From Sulfobacillus benefaciens (GTDB lineage: Bacteria; Bacillota; Sulfobacillia; Sulfobacillales; Sulfobacillaceae): a stretch of 64,000 nt of DNA. Of the stretch, positions 1-8,869 are shown in pieces. A program made the translations under genes and the position numbers. The DNA is taken from positions 1 through 64,000 of the forward strand of contig PXYT01000003.1 of NCBI GenBank assembly GCA_003023725.1, in the 5' to 3' direction. Under the pieces are notes generated by a model. It did no database searches and had not been told where the DNA came from. It saw only the letters and a program-made list of their open reading frames with translations. Numbering within the stretch: position 1 is the stretch's first letter; the number at the start of each line of letters is the position of its first letter.

Positions 1-424
1 TCCCAGGTCATCAAGGCTTCCCGAATACCTTTCAGAACAGGGGAAATGAGATCCCCTGGGGCGACCGTCCTATGGATCCGCCCATTCCCCCAAAACCGAT
101 CCCCGCGTGTGATGGCGTGTTAGGCGGACGTTCCGCCAGCCATCGCCAAGTGATGCCCGATTTTGCTCACCCCCAACAGGGAGGCAGGGGACAAGACGGT
201 CCAGACTCATGCAGCCAGCGTGGTGCGTTGAGACTTACGCAGTTGCCCATGTGTGCCAAAAAAGTGTACAATCGAGTCGATTTTAATCATCCGTGTGCCT
301 CCTATCTTATCGGAAATCGAAGAGCGAAGTCCTCTTCGATAAAACACTTCGACAGAGGAGGCACTTTCTCCTTTGCGTAGACAATTTTTCCTATTCAGAT
401 AATACTGACAATAAAACTGGGGAT
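1..424 (-). other. Left-edge stretch, possibly the degraded 3' end of the GH1 pseudogene
   Basis: No convincing intact gene is visible. The first 60 bases, read on the minus strand, encode a segment ending in VLKGIREAL. This resembles the NLIREALS end of the intact GH1 enzyme next door. It may therefore be the scrambled 3' end of the same pseudogene, with unrelated or rearranged sequence between. A plus-strand frame of about 100 codons crosses this stretch but has no recognisable content. The assignment is weak. Confidence 0.3.
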
Positions 425-1490
425 AAGTCAGGGCTGCGCCATTTTCGGTAATGATGAGGGGAACACGACCGTAATCCTGGTGGACGCGCGCGAGGAGATC
501 GGTTAATCCGAATGGATCGACAGGCCATCCCGTTGCCGTGACGGATTCCTGCGGACGTATCACGGTCGACGCGTGATCTGCTGTACCGGGGTCGGAGCAG
601 ATCCGGTAGGAAGCGAAATAATTCACTCCTAAAAATCCATGGGACGGCCCATGACGAACAAATCGCCGTCCTTCACTCATCATCGCCGGTCCCGGGAAAA
701 ATTTCATCCAGAACAGCGGGATAGGTGTCGGTGAAAAGGAGGCCCAAAAACCACCGGTTTTGAAACACATCGTGCAGCCCGTGAGTTTCTAAATCTTGTT
801 CGGTTCGGAGGCGGCATACACCGGATGGAGAATTCACGGCAATGCCCACTCGCCCGTGTCCGCCGGAATGGCAGGAGTTCACGGTCAATTCGTGGGAAAG
901 GAGCAAATGATGCACCACCCGGCGCACTTTATCCGCCAATTTTATCCCGGTGCGTGACGGGCTGCAGGTATCCCGCCACCGAGGTAACCCAAGGTTCGTT
1001 GTGAGTTACCCAACGGTGAACGCGGTCGCCTAGGCGTCCGACCGCTGTTGCGGCATAGTCTCAAAAATAGTAGACGGTGCCGGGGGGTTAACCATCCGCC
1101 GGTCTCTCGCAGGGAGTCGGGAAGATCCCAGTGATATAACGTTACCAGAGGATGAATACCGGCTTGCAGCAAGGTGTCCACCAGACGGTCGCAAAAGTCC
1201 AATCCTTCGGCATTGACTCGGTTCTTGCCCGTCGAAATTATCCGAGGCCAGGACACCGAAAAGCGATAGTCTTGAATACCGGAGTTATGGCATCAATTTG
1301 ATGTTTTCCTCGAATCGGTGGCAGTGAGCACAACTGATGCCCCCGTTGGTTTGGGGGGATTGGTCGTCCAGGGTTCGGGAAAACGTGTCCTAAATGGATG
1401 GATCCCGCCCATCCTCGCTGATCGCTCCCTCGATTTGATATGCTGCCGTGGTAACGCCCCCGCCAAAAGCCGGGGCAAAACTTTCTGACA
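425..1490 (-). pseudogene. Decayed GH1 beta-glucosidase (tandem paralogue of the downstream intact gene)
   Basis: Minus-strand fragments in several frames together follow a GH1 glycosidase from near its N-terminus to its catalytic nucleophile. In order they are [58 protein letters not shown] and LIITENGAA. An in-frame TAG replaces the tryptophan codon after DGRDPSI, a TAA follows EENIKLMP, and later fragments lie in shifted frames, so no full protein can be made. Homology stops soon after the ITENG motif. Each fragment aligns in order with the intact GH1 enzyme that starts about 1.5 kb further right, which indicates a tandem duplication followed by decay of this copy. Ends are approximate. 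Confidence 0.85.
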
Positions 1491-1658
1491 AGTGACTGTA
1501 TGAATAAGAATTCTTTCTGGGTCTCTTGGCTCTCATGCCGGTTCATAACGACAGTATCCGCAACTGATCGTAGCAAATTGAGCCGGAGTGCAAAGATCTC
1601 AGTTCAAAAGACCATTCTCGTTCCTGCCGATTATGCCCTCTGCTCGGGATTCTTGTCC

Positions 1659-1687
1659 AGGCCTTGTCCGGGCTTAGGACAAGGCCT
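1659..1687 (-). terminator. Hairpin overlapping the GH1 stop codon
   Basis: A perfect 11-bp stem (1659-1669 with 1677-1687) closes a 7-base loop and contains the stop codon of the GH1 gene. There is no clear T tract after it on the minus strand, so it may stabilise the transcript end rather than act as a textbook intrinsic terminator. Confidence 0.5.
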
Positions 1688-3017
1688 CCCGGATGAGATT
1701 ACGGTACCACAAGGCGCTGTCTTTTAAGATTCGCTCCTGGGTTCGGTAATTCACATGGATAATGCCGAAGCGCTTGGCATAGCCAAAGGCCCATTCAAAA
1801 TTATCCATAAGCGACCAGAGGTAATACCCCTTGACATCCGCCCCTTGGCCGAGGGCGTCCGCCACGGCTTCTATGTGATCGGAAAGATAGGCAATCCGCT
1901 CGTTGTCATGGACCATGCCCTCTTCGATTAGGTCGTCATAGGCCGCCCCATTTTCGGTGATAACGAGGGGGATGGGCCCGTATTCGCGGTTTAGCCGCAT
2001 AAGCAGATCGGTCAGTCCCCGTGGTATCACGGGCCAGCCCATGGCCGTAGTCCTGTCCCTGGGGGTAACATGGGGAACCGGCCAGGCAGGCTGATGGCGC
2101 TGGGGAGCGGACACCACTTGAGCCGAGTAATAATTGACGCCCAGAAAATCGAGAGGCTGTCGGATAATCTCCATCTCGGCCGGGGTATGTTGAGGAACCG
2201 CACCCAAAATAAGCGCCAGTTCTTCGGGATAGCGCCCCAAAAACACAGGATCGAGAAACCAGCGGTTATTAAACACATCTTGGAGCGAAGCGGCTTTTCG
2301 GCTTTCTTCGGAGTTGTTATCCGGATAGACCGGGCTGAGATTCAGGGTAATACCGATTTGAAGGTCTGCCCGGAGGGCGCGTAGGGCCATTGTGGCCTTG
2401 CCATGAGAAAGCAGTGCATAGTGGGCCGCATTCACCGCTGCCGAAGGACTGGTCAGGCCGGGTGCATGCTCTCCGGACAAATGTCCTAAGTAGGCTGTGC
2501 ACCAGGGTTCGTTATGGGTAATCCACTGCTTGACCCGGTCGCCCAGTGCAGCAGCCAGGGTTTGGGCATAATGGCCAAAAGCCTCGGCAGTGTCGGGGTT
2601 TTGCCACCCGCCCTGCTGCTGCAAAGCCAGCGGCAGATCCCAGTGATAGAGGGTCAGGATAGGCGTAATGCCATGATCCAGCAAAGTATCTACGAGGCGA
2701 TCGTAAAAAGCGAGCCCTTTGACGTTGAGGTCTTTTCTGCCTTGGGGGAAGATACGGGGCCAAGACACGGAAAACCGGTAATGCGTGACTCCAAGACTTT
2801 TCATGAGTCCTATATCGTAGGAGTAGCGGTGGTAATGATCGCAAGCGACATCGCCGGTGTCTCCGTTGAGGACTTTACCCGGTGTGTGGCTGAAGGCGTC
2901 CCAAATCGATGGGCCGCGTCCATCATTGGTGGCGGCTCCTTCCACCTGATAGGCAGCGGTGGCCACGCCCCATTGGAATGTTGGAGGAAAATGGCTGAGC
3001 TTGTTTGCCAAAGTCAT
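1674..3017 (-). CDS. GH1 family beta-glucosidase
   Basis: Retaining glycosidase of family GH1, 447 residues, which is the usual length. It should hydrolyse beta-linked glucosides or related beta-glycosides in the cytoplasm, as no signal peptide is seen. Visible landmarks are LYHWDLP (about 123-129), the acid/base glutamate in THNEP (Glu170), the FLGVNYYS block (about 291-298), the nucleophile in ITENG (Glu355), and the WSLMDNFEW sugar-binding segment near residue 401. A GGAAGG-like ribosome site precedes the ATG. The neighbouring copy towards the left edge is a broken duplicate. Family assignment is firm; substrate (cellobiose, other beta-glucosides or beta-galactosides) cannot be read from sequence alone. 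Confidence 0.95.
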   Translation of the reverse strand: MTLANKLSHFPPTFQWGVATAAYQVEGAATNDGRGPSIWDAFSHTPGKVLNGDTGDVACDHYHRYSYDIGLMKSLGVTHYRFSVSWPRIFPQGRKDLNVKGLAFYDRLVDTLLDHGITPILTLYHWDLPLALQQQGGWQNPDTAEAFGHYAQTLAAALGDRVKQWITHNEPWCTAYLGHLSGEHAPGLTSPSAAVNAAHYALLSHGKATMALRALRADLQIGITLNLSPVYPDNNSEESRKAASLQDVFNNRWFLDPVFLGRYPEELALILGAVPQHTPAEMEIIRQPLDFLGVNYYSAQVVSAPQRHQPAWPVPHVTPRDRTTAMGWPVIPRGLTDLLMRLNREYGPIPLVITENGAAYDDLIEEGMVHDNERIAYLSDHIEAVADALGQGADVKGYYLWSLMDNFEWAFGYAKRFGIIHVNYRTQERILKDSALWYRNLIREALS

Positions 3018-3079
3018 GTTGTCGACATCCTTCCTGATGCTTGGTCTTTTCGCGGTGCTACTTCGCCAACGAGTTATTG

Positions 3080-3226
3080 TCAGTATGGACGGATCCTAAG
3101 ACGTTCTTCTTGGGTCACCGCAATTAGGCGTCCTGCATACATAATACACAGGCGATCAACCAATTCGGGCACCAGAGTGAAATCATGGCTCGTATAATGG
3201 GATGAAAACTCCGATTGTCTTTTGAT
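3080..3226 (-). pseudogene. 3' remnant of an oligopeptide-type ABC transporter ATPase
   Basis: A short minus-strand open frame encodes SHDFTLVPELVDRLCIMYAG followed by RLIAV and about a dozen further residues to a stop. This matches the H-loop region of Opp/Dpp-type ATPases (compare THDLSLVEQIAQTVSIMYAG in the intact ATPase gene near 46.4 kb). No Walker A, signature or Walker B motif is present upstream, and a stop codon closes the frame at its 5' side. It is a relic of an ABC operon that once adjoined the beta-glucosidase. Confidence 0.75.
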
Positions 3227-3625
3227 CTAATTACCAGCTGCCGGAAACAAATTAAGACATGGCACAACGAAATGGTCGCAGTCCGGGCTTTATACGCATC
3301 CGATGTTCATGTGCCGCTTTTTCTTGCCCAACGATATGTGGAAAAATTCACACTGGGATCATGAGACGCTTTTGATTTTGTTGGACGATTGTCCCGCAAT
3401 TAAATATTGAAAGCATTGTGCCGTGATGCAAGAGCCTTTTTCATCGGCCAGCAATTTTTTATGGATAGTGAGTAGCGTTCGCATAGATTCCTGTTAGGCA
3501 GACGGAAAAGTCTGACGGGGTTCCCGGTACGTAAGGGTTTCCGTCAAACCTGTGTTAAAAATTGCCCGGGTTAATTTTTGACCATTATCATGAGGTTGTA
3601 AGGGAAGCATGTTAGGGGGATTTTC
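3227..3625. other. Intergenic stretch without recognised features
   Basis: About 400 bases between the ABC remnant and the chemotaxis transducer. I see no coding potential. It should contain the promoter of the transducer gene; a run of G before the ATG at 3626 serves as its ribosome binding site. No confident promoter hexamers were picked. Confidence 0.5.
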
Positions 3626-5188
3626 ATGAGCATTTCGCACGACATCAAGTCGGATGAGCACGTGAGTGAGTTGCCGGAATCGGTGCAAGCGACTTTGCAA
3701 TCAATGGAAGAAGTCATGAAGGATGTAGCATCCAGGGCGGCAACCAATCAAAGAGACCTTATGCAGGTTGACCAAGTGGTGAGCAATCTGAATGGCATGG
3801 TCACCGAGACGAATCAGACCGTGGAACAGTCGGTGGAAGGCATTAGCCAAATGGCCGAACGGCTCACCACAGTCGCTGCCCATGTCGAAGAAGTGGAGGC
3901 AGAAACCGGCGAGGTCGGACATGTTGCCGAATCATCCCGCAGTTATGCGCAGCGGGCTCTTAGTGATATTACAAGGATCCAAGAGGCGATTAGCGATCTG
4001 GATGAGAAAACACGAAAGGTACTGGGAATCAGCGGCGTAATCAAGGAAGTGGCAGACACCACCAATATGCTGGCTTTGAATGCGTCAATTGAGGCGGCTC
4101 GGGCGGGTGATTACGGACGGAGTTTCGCTGTGCTGGCTAAAGAGATTCGAAAGTTGGCGGATCAGACGCGCCAACAAGCTCAAAATATCGTGGAGGACTT
4201 GGATTCGGTGATGCGACAACTGGAAATCGCCCGCACTGTGAGTGCCGATGTGGGGGAATCGGTGGAAGCACTAAACCGTGTGGTGACGAGGTCGCACGAG
4301 TCTTTTACCGCAATTGGCCAGGTTATCTCGGATGCGGCGGGACAAATTGCTGAAACTGCCCATTTAGGTGAACAGCAACAAGACCATATGAGCCGCGTGG
4401 CCGACACGTTCGACACGTTGACAGGGGACTTTCATCAAGTAGCTGGACAGTTGAACCAGATTACAGACCATGTGAAACAAACGGCCCAGTCCATGGAATA
4501 CGGATATATGGAACTGGCGCATTACGAATATCAGGGGATGGTGCCGAAAGCGAGGCAGGCAGCCGAACTTGCGGCTGTAGAGGCTCAAGAGCTCATAGAG
4601 CGCAAAATTTCGGCTCAGACCACCTCGAAGACCGCCGTGCTATCACTGGGGTTGTATCGGCCCTTCGAACGTAACAGCATTAAAACTCTTGCCCGCTATT
4701 TTGATGTTTCAGCGGTGATGGACCGTGAATCCCTGGACCCGCCAAAGTATCAAGTGCCTTACGAGGGGGCGCTTGAAGACGATTTAAACCTGATGGTTCA
4801 GCGATACATCGAACAGGACCGTAGTTGGATTCTTTTCAGTGTGGTTGACCTTAACGGGTATGTGGTAGCTTGTGCCGATGTGGACCGTGTTGGATTAACA
4901 GGCGATCCTCGGCTTGATGATCGCAATCGTTTTAAGCGGCTTTTGCCTCACCCCTCATGGGTCCGGGGCGGCCGGACAGGATTAGGAGAAAGCGTGGAGT
5001 GGTTGCCGAATAATTTAAGCCGGGATGACTTTATCACACATGGTGTGGCACTAAAGCGTCCCGTCTCGCCCTTGCCTCCCTTGATTCAAACGTATATTCG
5101 CAACAATGTGACGGTCATGACCTTGCTATCGGCTCCTTTGTATGTTGAAGACGAACGCTTTGGGGCCATCATGGTGGCTTGGCAATAG
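3626..5188 (+). CDS. Soluble methyl-accepting chemotaxis-type transducer with C-terminal sensor domain
   Basis: 520 residues with no membrane segment or HAMP domain. The N-terminal two thirds are heptad-rich coiled coil, with the conserved MCP hairpin tip around residues 140-195 ([20 protein letters not shown], then [13 protein letters not shown]). This is where CheA/CheW dock in the family. The C-terminal third is globular; its segments [28 protein letters not shown] and [13 protein letters not shown] recall the domain found after the signalling module in many MCPs. Signalling region first and sensor last is the reverse of the classical order. No che genes are nearby, so its partners must lie elsewhere. 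It probably senses an intracellular cue; the ligand is unknown. A strong hairpin terminator follows. Confidence 0.85.
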   Translation: MSISHDIKSDEHVSELPESVQATLQSMEEVMKDVASRAATNQRDLMQVDQVVSNLNGMVTETNQTVEQSVEGISQMAERLTTVAAHVEEVEAETGEVGHVAESSRSYAQRALSDITRIQEAISDLDEKTRKVLGISGVIKEVADTTNMLALNASIEAARAGDYGRSFAVLAKEIRKLADQTRQQAQNIVEDLDSVMRQLEIARTVSADVGESVEALNRVVTRSHESFTAIGQVISDAAGQIAETAHLGEQQQDHMSRVADTFDTLTGDFHQVAGQLNQITDHVKQTAQSMEYGYMELAHYEYQGMVPKARQAAELAAVEAQELIERKISAQTTSKTAVLSLGLYRPFERNSIKTLARYFDVSAVMDRESLDPPKYQVPYEGALEDDLNLMVQRYIEQDRSWILFSVVDLNGYVVACADVDRVGLTGDPRLDDRNRFKRLLPHPSWVRGGRTGLGESVEWLPNNLSRDDFITHGVALKRPVSPLPPLIQTYIRNNVTVMTLLSAPLYVEDERFGAIMVAWQ

Positions 5189-5257
5189 AATTCACGGCCA
5201 TTGTGGACCCGTTCTCAGGCAAGACACTGAGCCAGCGATCCGAAATTGAAACGCTAT

Positions 5258-5291
5258 AGCGGCAGCGAAGGCTTAGACCTTCCCTGCCGCT
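5258..5291 (+). terminator. Intrinsic terminator after the transducer gene
   Basis: An 8-bp GC-rich stem (5258-5265 with 5284-5291), a small internal loop and an inner 4-bp stem are followed by a T-rich tail. It lies 70 bases after the stop codon. Confidence 0.75.
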
Positions 5292-5686
5292 TTCTTTCGC
5301 CCGGTGTTGGAGATGTGTTGAAAACTGCCCGGCTACCTTTTCTGATTCTCATTGGCTAGTTTGCTTGTCCCTGCTTATAATTTCCACAGCCCCGCCATGA
5401 TCATCCCCGCGTCTCGCCGACGTGGACATAAATCCGATACGGCAAGCCGTCATTTAACTGTGAGTCGACACTGTGCGTCAGAAACATTCTTCAGGAAATA
5501 ACAACAATTGCGTCATGTAATATAACGTGACTATTAAGGGGAAGATAGTGTCAGTACGGTGTAAAATTCTTAAGCTGGATCCTGACGGCAGGCGCACGGA
5601 TTGGGGTCGAGGGATTCTGGCACAGAACTTAAGCATTTAAGCATTACTCGTATTGGATTGTAACGGAATTTCACAGGAGGATATAA
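5292..5686. other. Non-coding stretch ahead of the acetate-transporter-like gene
   Basis: About 400 bases without a plausible ORF. It becomes AT-rich towards the gene start and should hold its promoter. A CAGGAGG ribosome site lies just upstream of the ATG at 5687. No operator or riboswitch was recognised. Confidence 0.45.
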
Positions 5687-6277
5687 ATGATGGTCACAGC
5701 TTTTCAATCTCCATTTTTGCCTATCGCCATTGGGTTTTTTGGACTAGGTACGAATTATTTTGTATGGGGTGGACAGGCGTTGTTTCGCCTTCCTAAAGCG
5801 AGCTCCGACGTGGATAAGACGATGGCCATGTGGGGAATCTTCATGGGGGGCTTGATGCAGTTCATTACCGGCATTTATTTGATGGTGGGTCTGAGCTGGT
5901 TTCCGGTCTATAGCTCCAAAGCTCCTTTGTATATGGCGGCGCTTGCCTTTACCGCATATGGTGTGCACTGGTTTGCGATCGGATGGCGGAGGTATATCGG
6001 CGCGTCCGACGGGGCGGAAGGCTGGATGGGTATCGCCTTTGCTGTAGTCTCTATTCTAGGCATGCTGGTGTTTTTCCAGGCAGGCGATATTCCCGTGGGG
6101 ATTTTGTTTTTGATACTGACCCTCATTTACCTAACTGAAATTCCTACCCGTCTGGCAGGATGGACCAGTGGTGGAAGACTGGTGGGGTTCTGGCAGTTTC
6201 TCGGGGCGATATGGCTGATGTATCTAACTTACGGAGTCGTATTTAATACCGCCCTGGCGGCACACTGGTGGGTTTAA
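5687..6277 (+). CDS. GPR1/FUN34/YaaH-like (acetate transporter family) membrane protein
   Basis: A 196-residue, very hydrophobic protein with about six membrane helices. The segments MAMWGIFMGGLMQFITGIYL and ALAFTAYGVHWF match the pattern of the acetate uptake family (compare MGIFYGGIAQIFAGLL and AFTSYGSFWL in E. coli YaaH/SatP). The NPAPLGL signature of the classical members is not seen at the N-terminus. Family members move acetate or related small acids, and some act as channels. In an acidophile, where undissociated acetate is toxic, release or controlled uptake of acetate is plausible, but that is inference. An AmiS/UreI-type channel is the main alternative, since it is also a small six-helix protein. 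The gene stands alone with a good CAGGAGG ribosome site. Confidence 0.7.
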   Translation: MMVTAFQSPFLPIAIGFFGLGTNYFVWGGQALFRLPKASSDVDKTMAMWGIFMGGLMQFITGIYLMVGLSWFPVYSSKAPLYMAALAFTAYGVHWFAIGWRRYIGASDGAEGWMGIAFAVVSILGMLVFFQAGDIPVGILFLILTLIYLTEIPTRLAGWTSGGRLVGFWQFLGAIWLMYLTYGVVFNTALAAHWWV

Positions 6278-6307
6278 ACAAAATCTAGAAAGCAATAACT
6301 ATGCTGA

Positions 6308-6361
6308 TCTGCCGCCCTGTTGAATCGTGGCCATGTTTGCCCGGATTATCAGGGCGGCAGA
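6308..6361. repeat. Perfect 12-bp inverted repeat with 30-base loop
   Basis: TCTGCCGCCCTG at 6308-6319 is exactly mirrored at 6350-6361. It lies 31 bases after the stop codon of the transporter-like gene and may work as a transcript-end hairpin, although no T run follows. Confidence 0.6.
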
Positions 6362-6555
6362 GCTTTGTGGGGAGTGCAGTCGTGATACGGCTGTTTCTCT
6401 CACTTTGAGTAAAGAACCAAAGAGTTGTTCAAGAATCCGGTGTTCGCGGCCAATCTTTTTTCCTAAACACAAGAATGGAGATACCGGCACGGGTATAATG
6501 TTCCTGTCGTGACTCGGGCATCGAACGATGCCGATAAAATTTTCTGTGATTTATA

Positions 6556-6564
6556 TGCTATAAT
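6556..6564 (+). promoter_or_regulatory. Extended -10 promoter element (TGCTATAAT)
   Basis: A perfect TATAAT preceded by TG one base upstream forms an extended -10. No good -35 is visible at 16-18 bases, which is common for this promoter class. It is oriented towards the CoA-disulfide reductase, implying a leader of close to 500 bases. Confidence 0.5.
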
Positions 6565-6624
6565 CACGATTTTATCGCAATCGTGCGACGATGGAATGGA
6601 GATTTAAAAGTCCTTGAAATATAC

Positions 6625-6640
6625 ATACCATACAGGGTAT
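6625..6640. promoter_or_regulatory. Candidate CsoR/CstR-family operator (ATACC-N6-GGTAT)
   Basis: The 16-base site has mirrored 5-base half-sites and the shape of operators bound by the CsoR/CstR/FrmR family. Persulfide-sensing CstR in Staphylococcus controls rhodanese and CoA-disulfide-reductase-like genes. No regulator gene of this family lies in the window, so the link is inferred from site shape and from the downstream gene. Confidence 0.35.
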
Positions 6641-7062
6641 ATTGTGGAAGCCATTCACTTGATGGGTTAGCCCGGGTAGGGGTGTACGGAGCCGGCGGAG
6701 AGAGTATCGAAGCGCTGTGAATAGTGACAGATTGTTATTGTCTGTGGACGCTTGGGCACATGATTCCCGGGCGTCGCGGCAACCAACAATTGCAGCGGCC
6801 ACCGTCTAATCCAGCATCTTTAAATATGTTAAATATGTTTCCTACTGCGGGCCAAACGCCGGAGCCGGATTTCGGGTCTCACCTGCGTGCCGGATTTAGT
6901 CCTCGTGTGTCTTCTTCATGTTCCTCATGATAAATGGTAGGGACCCCGGGGCAAGCGGCCGGTGAATTCGGCTCGCGGCTCAGCCAGGGAGTGGCTAAAG
7001 ATGTGAACAGCGGCTTGGCAGCAGATGTCACTTCCGCTCATGGCTTTAAGGAGGTCGGATCA

Positions 7063-8721
7063 TTGCGGCGGATTTTAATTATCGGAGGAGTGGCCGGAGG
7101 AGCCAGTGCAGCTACCCGTGCCCGACGCCTGGACGAACAGGCGGAAATTACCATTATTGAAAAAGGACCCTATGTGTCATTCGCCAACTGTGGACTCCCT
7201 TACTATATCAGCAGAGAAATCGAGTCTGTGGACGAATTATTGCTGGAAACACCTAACAGTTTTTACCACCGGTTTGGCGTGGAGGTGCTGACAGAACGGG
7301 AAGTGACATGGGTTGATGTGGAAGAACGGGTCGCAAAAAGTGTGTCGCGGGTTACCGGAGAATCGTCCCGGCACAGTTACGATGAATTAATTTTGGCTCC
7401 CGGAGCCCGTCCAATAGTCCCTGAGATTCAAGGGCAGGACATGCAAGGCGTGTTTCAGCTGCGTACCGTTCCGGATGCCGTCAGACTTCGGGAATTCATC
7501 GAATCGGCTTCGGCACACCATGCTGTGGTATTGGGAGCCGGATTCATAGGTCTCGAAATGGCGGAGGTTTTGAGTAAGAGGGGAATTGAAGTGACGTTGG
7601 TGGACCGGGCTTCCCAGATTTTGCCGCCGGTCGATAGCGAACTGGCACAATACTTTGGCGACAGAATTCAGAGTCAAGGGATCAACGTGCGACTTCAAGA
7701 CACCATCCGGGAAATATCGCGCAGGAAGGTATACCTTGGGTCCGGACAAGAGTTGGCTGCGGATCTCGTGGTGTTGGCATTGGGGGTGCGTCCTGACGTA
7801 CAACTGGCACGGGATATGGGATTGACGCTGGGAACAACGGGGGCTGTTTGGGTGGATTCGGGAATGCGCACATCTCACGATCACATCTACGCTGCCGGCG
7901 ATGCCGTGGAAAAAAGAGATTTGGTGACAGGACAACCTGCATGGTGGCCCCTCGCCGGAGTAGCCAACAAAGAAGGGCGGGTTGCGGGAACGAATGCCGC
8001 CGGGGGTGCAGCTACTTTGAAAGGGGCGTTGGGGACTGCCATCGTTCGGGTTGACCCATACAACGTTGCCGTTACGGGATTGACCGAACGGACCCTTCAG
8101 GCCAGAGATATTCCCTATCAGCTCATGTATACCGTAAAGGGAGACCATGCCAGCTATTATCCTGGGGCACAAGATCTGTTTACCAAGATTTTATTTGATC
8201 CCGAACAGGGCCGGGTTTTGGGAGCACAAATTGCGGGCCGAACAGGGGTAGACAAAAGAATTGACGTGCTGGCTACGGCAATTTCTGCGCACATGACAGT
8301 CGCGCAGCTGGGAGAACTGGATTTGGCCTATGCCCCGCCGTTCGGATCGGCCAAAGATTCGGTGATTATCACCGGAATGGCAGCGGAAAATCTGAGAAAT
8401 GGCCTGATTCATGGCATTACACCGCAGGAACTGTACCAGTGGTTACAACAATCTGTGAACGGTCCTATATTGCTGGATGTCAGGGATCCGCACGAAGTCC
8501 AGGAAATAGGAGGCATTGGCCAGTTTATCTCCATTCCCCTCGACAACTTGCGTCGCAATCTCGACCGAGTTTTGCCCGCACGGGACCAGGCGTTGGTTGT
8601 GTATTGCCGCAGCGGCCACCGGAGCTATGTCGCGGCCCGAATGTTGCAGCAACACGGCTACCCGAAAGTCTATAATTTGTTAGGTGGAATGACCGCATGG
8701 CAGGCCCATTTCGCCTCGTAA
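7063..8721 (+). CDS. CoA-disulfide reductase fused to a rhodanese domain (CoADR-Rhd)
   Basis: Flavoprotein of about 552 residues. It starts with the FAD-binding motif GGVAGG (about 8-13) and carries the single catalytic cysteine in FANCGLPY at residue 43, as in CoA-disulfide reductases. A second dinucleotide fold (GAGFIGLEMAE) and the dimerisation domain follow. The last 100 residues are a rhodanese domain with the active loop CRSGHRS (Cys515). Such fusions reduce CoA disulfide or CoA persulfide with NAD(P)H and handle sulfane sulfur, which fits a sulfur-metabolising cell. I chose the TTG at 7063 because AAGGAGG lies 8 bases before it; the longer frame to 6934 adds 43 residues with no family match. 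The gene is transcribed alone and ends at a strong hairpin. Confidence 0.92.
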   Translation: MRRILIIGGVAGGASAATRARRLDEQAEITIIEKGPYVSFANCGLPYYISREIESVDELLLETPNSFYHRFGVEVLTEREVTWVDVEERVAKSVSRVTGESSRHSYDELILAPGARPIVPEIQGQDMQGVFQLRTVPDAVRLREFIESASAHHAVVLGAGFIGLEMAEVLSKRGIEVTLVDRASQILPPVDSELAQYFGDRIQSQGINVRLQDTIREISRRKVYLGSGQELAADLVVLALGVRPDVQLARDMGLTLGTTGAVWVDSGMRTSHDHIYAAGDAVEKRDLVTGQPAWWPLAGVANKEGRVAGTNAAGGAATLKGALGTAIVRVDPYNVAVTGLTERTLQARDIPYQLMYTVKGDHASYYPGAQDLFTKILFDPEQGRVLGAQIAGRTGVDKRIDVLATAISAHMTVAQLGELDLAYAPPFGSAKDSVIITGMAAENLRNGLIHGITPQELYQWLQQSVNGPILLDVRDPHEVQEIGGIGQFISIPLDNLRRNLDRVLPARDQALVVYCRSGHRSYVAARMLQQHGYPKVYNLLGGMTAWQAHFAS

Positions 8722-8778
8722 GGGATCGAAGAATTGGTCTGGCGGTCGGAGCAATCCGCAAATCGTCTTAGAGGATGA

Positions 8779-8814
8779 GAGGACGAATCTGCCATCTGTT
8801 CCGGATTCGTCCTC
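8779..8814. terminator. Hairpin between convergent genes
   Basis: A perfect 11-bp stem (8779-8789 with 8804-8814) and 14-base loop lie between the end of the reductase gene and the end of the minus-strand peptidase gene. It probably serves both directions. Confidence 0.7.
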
Positions 8815-8869
8815 CACTCACTTTCTTATGGAATGAAGGAAGTGGCAAAGGATATGGAGAATAAGCTTA

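Larger units (their letters stand above)
6362..7062. other. Long upstream region of the CoA-disulfide reductase gene
   Basis: About 700 bases between the inverted repeat and the chosen start of the reductase. It carries a 7-bp hairpin at 6518-6533, an extended -10 promoter element, a second inverted repeat at 6566-6586 and an ATACC-N6-GGTAT palindrome. Short open frames occur (for example 6724-6930) but show no protein-like composition. The reading frame of the reductase stays open back to 6934; this extension lacks a ribosome site and looks like non-coding leader. Confidence 0.5.

Noticed and set aside
6934-7062. N-terminal extension of the CoA-disulfide reductase
   Set aside because: The frame is open, but the extension has no family similarity and no ribosome site, while AAGGAGG precedes the TTG at 7063. 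Cys43 of the shorter form also matches the active-site position known for the family.
7387-8172. 261-codon open frame on the minus strand
   Set aside because: It is antisense to the CoA-disulfide reductase, rich in Cys, His, Pro and Ser, and lacks a ribosome site.
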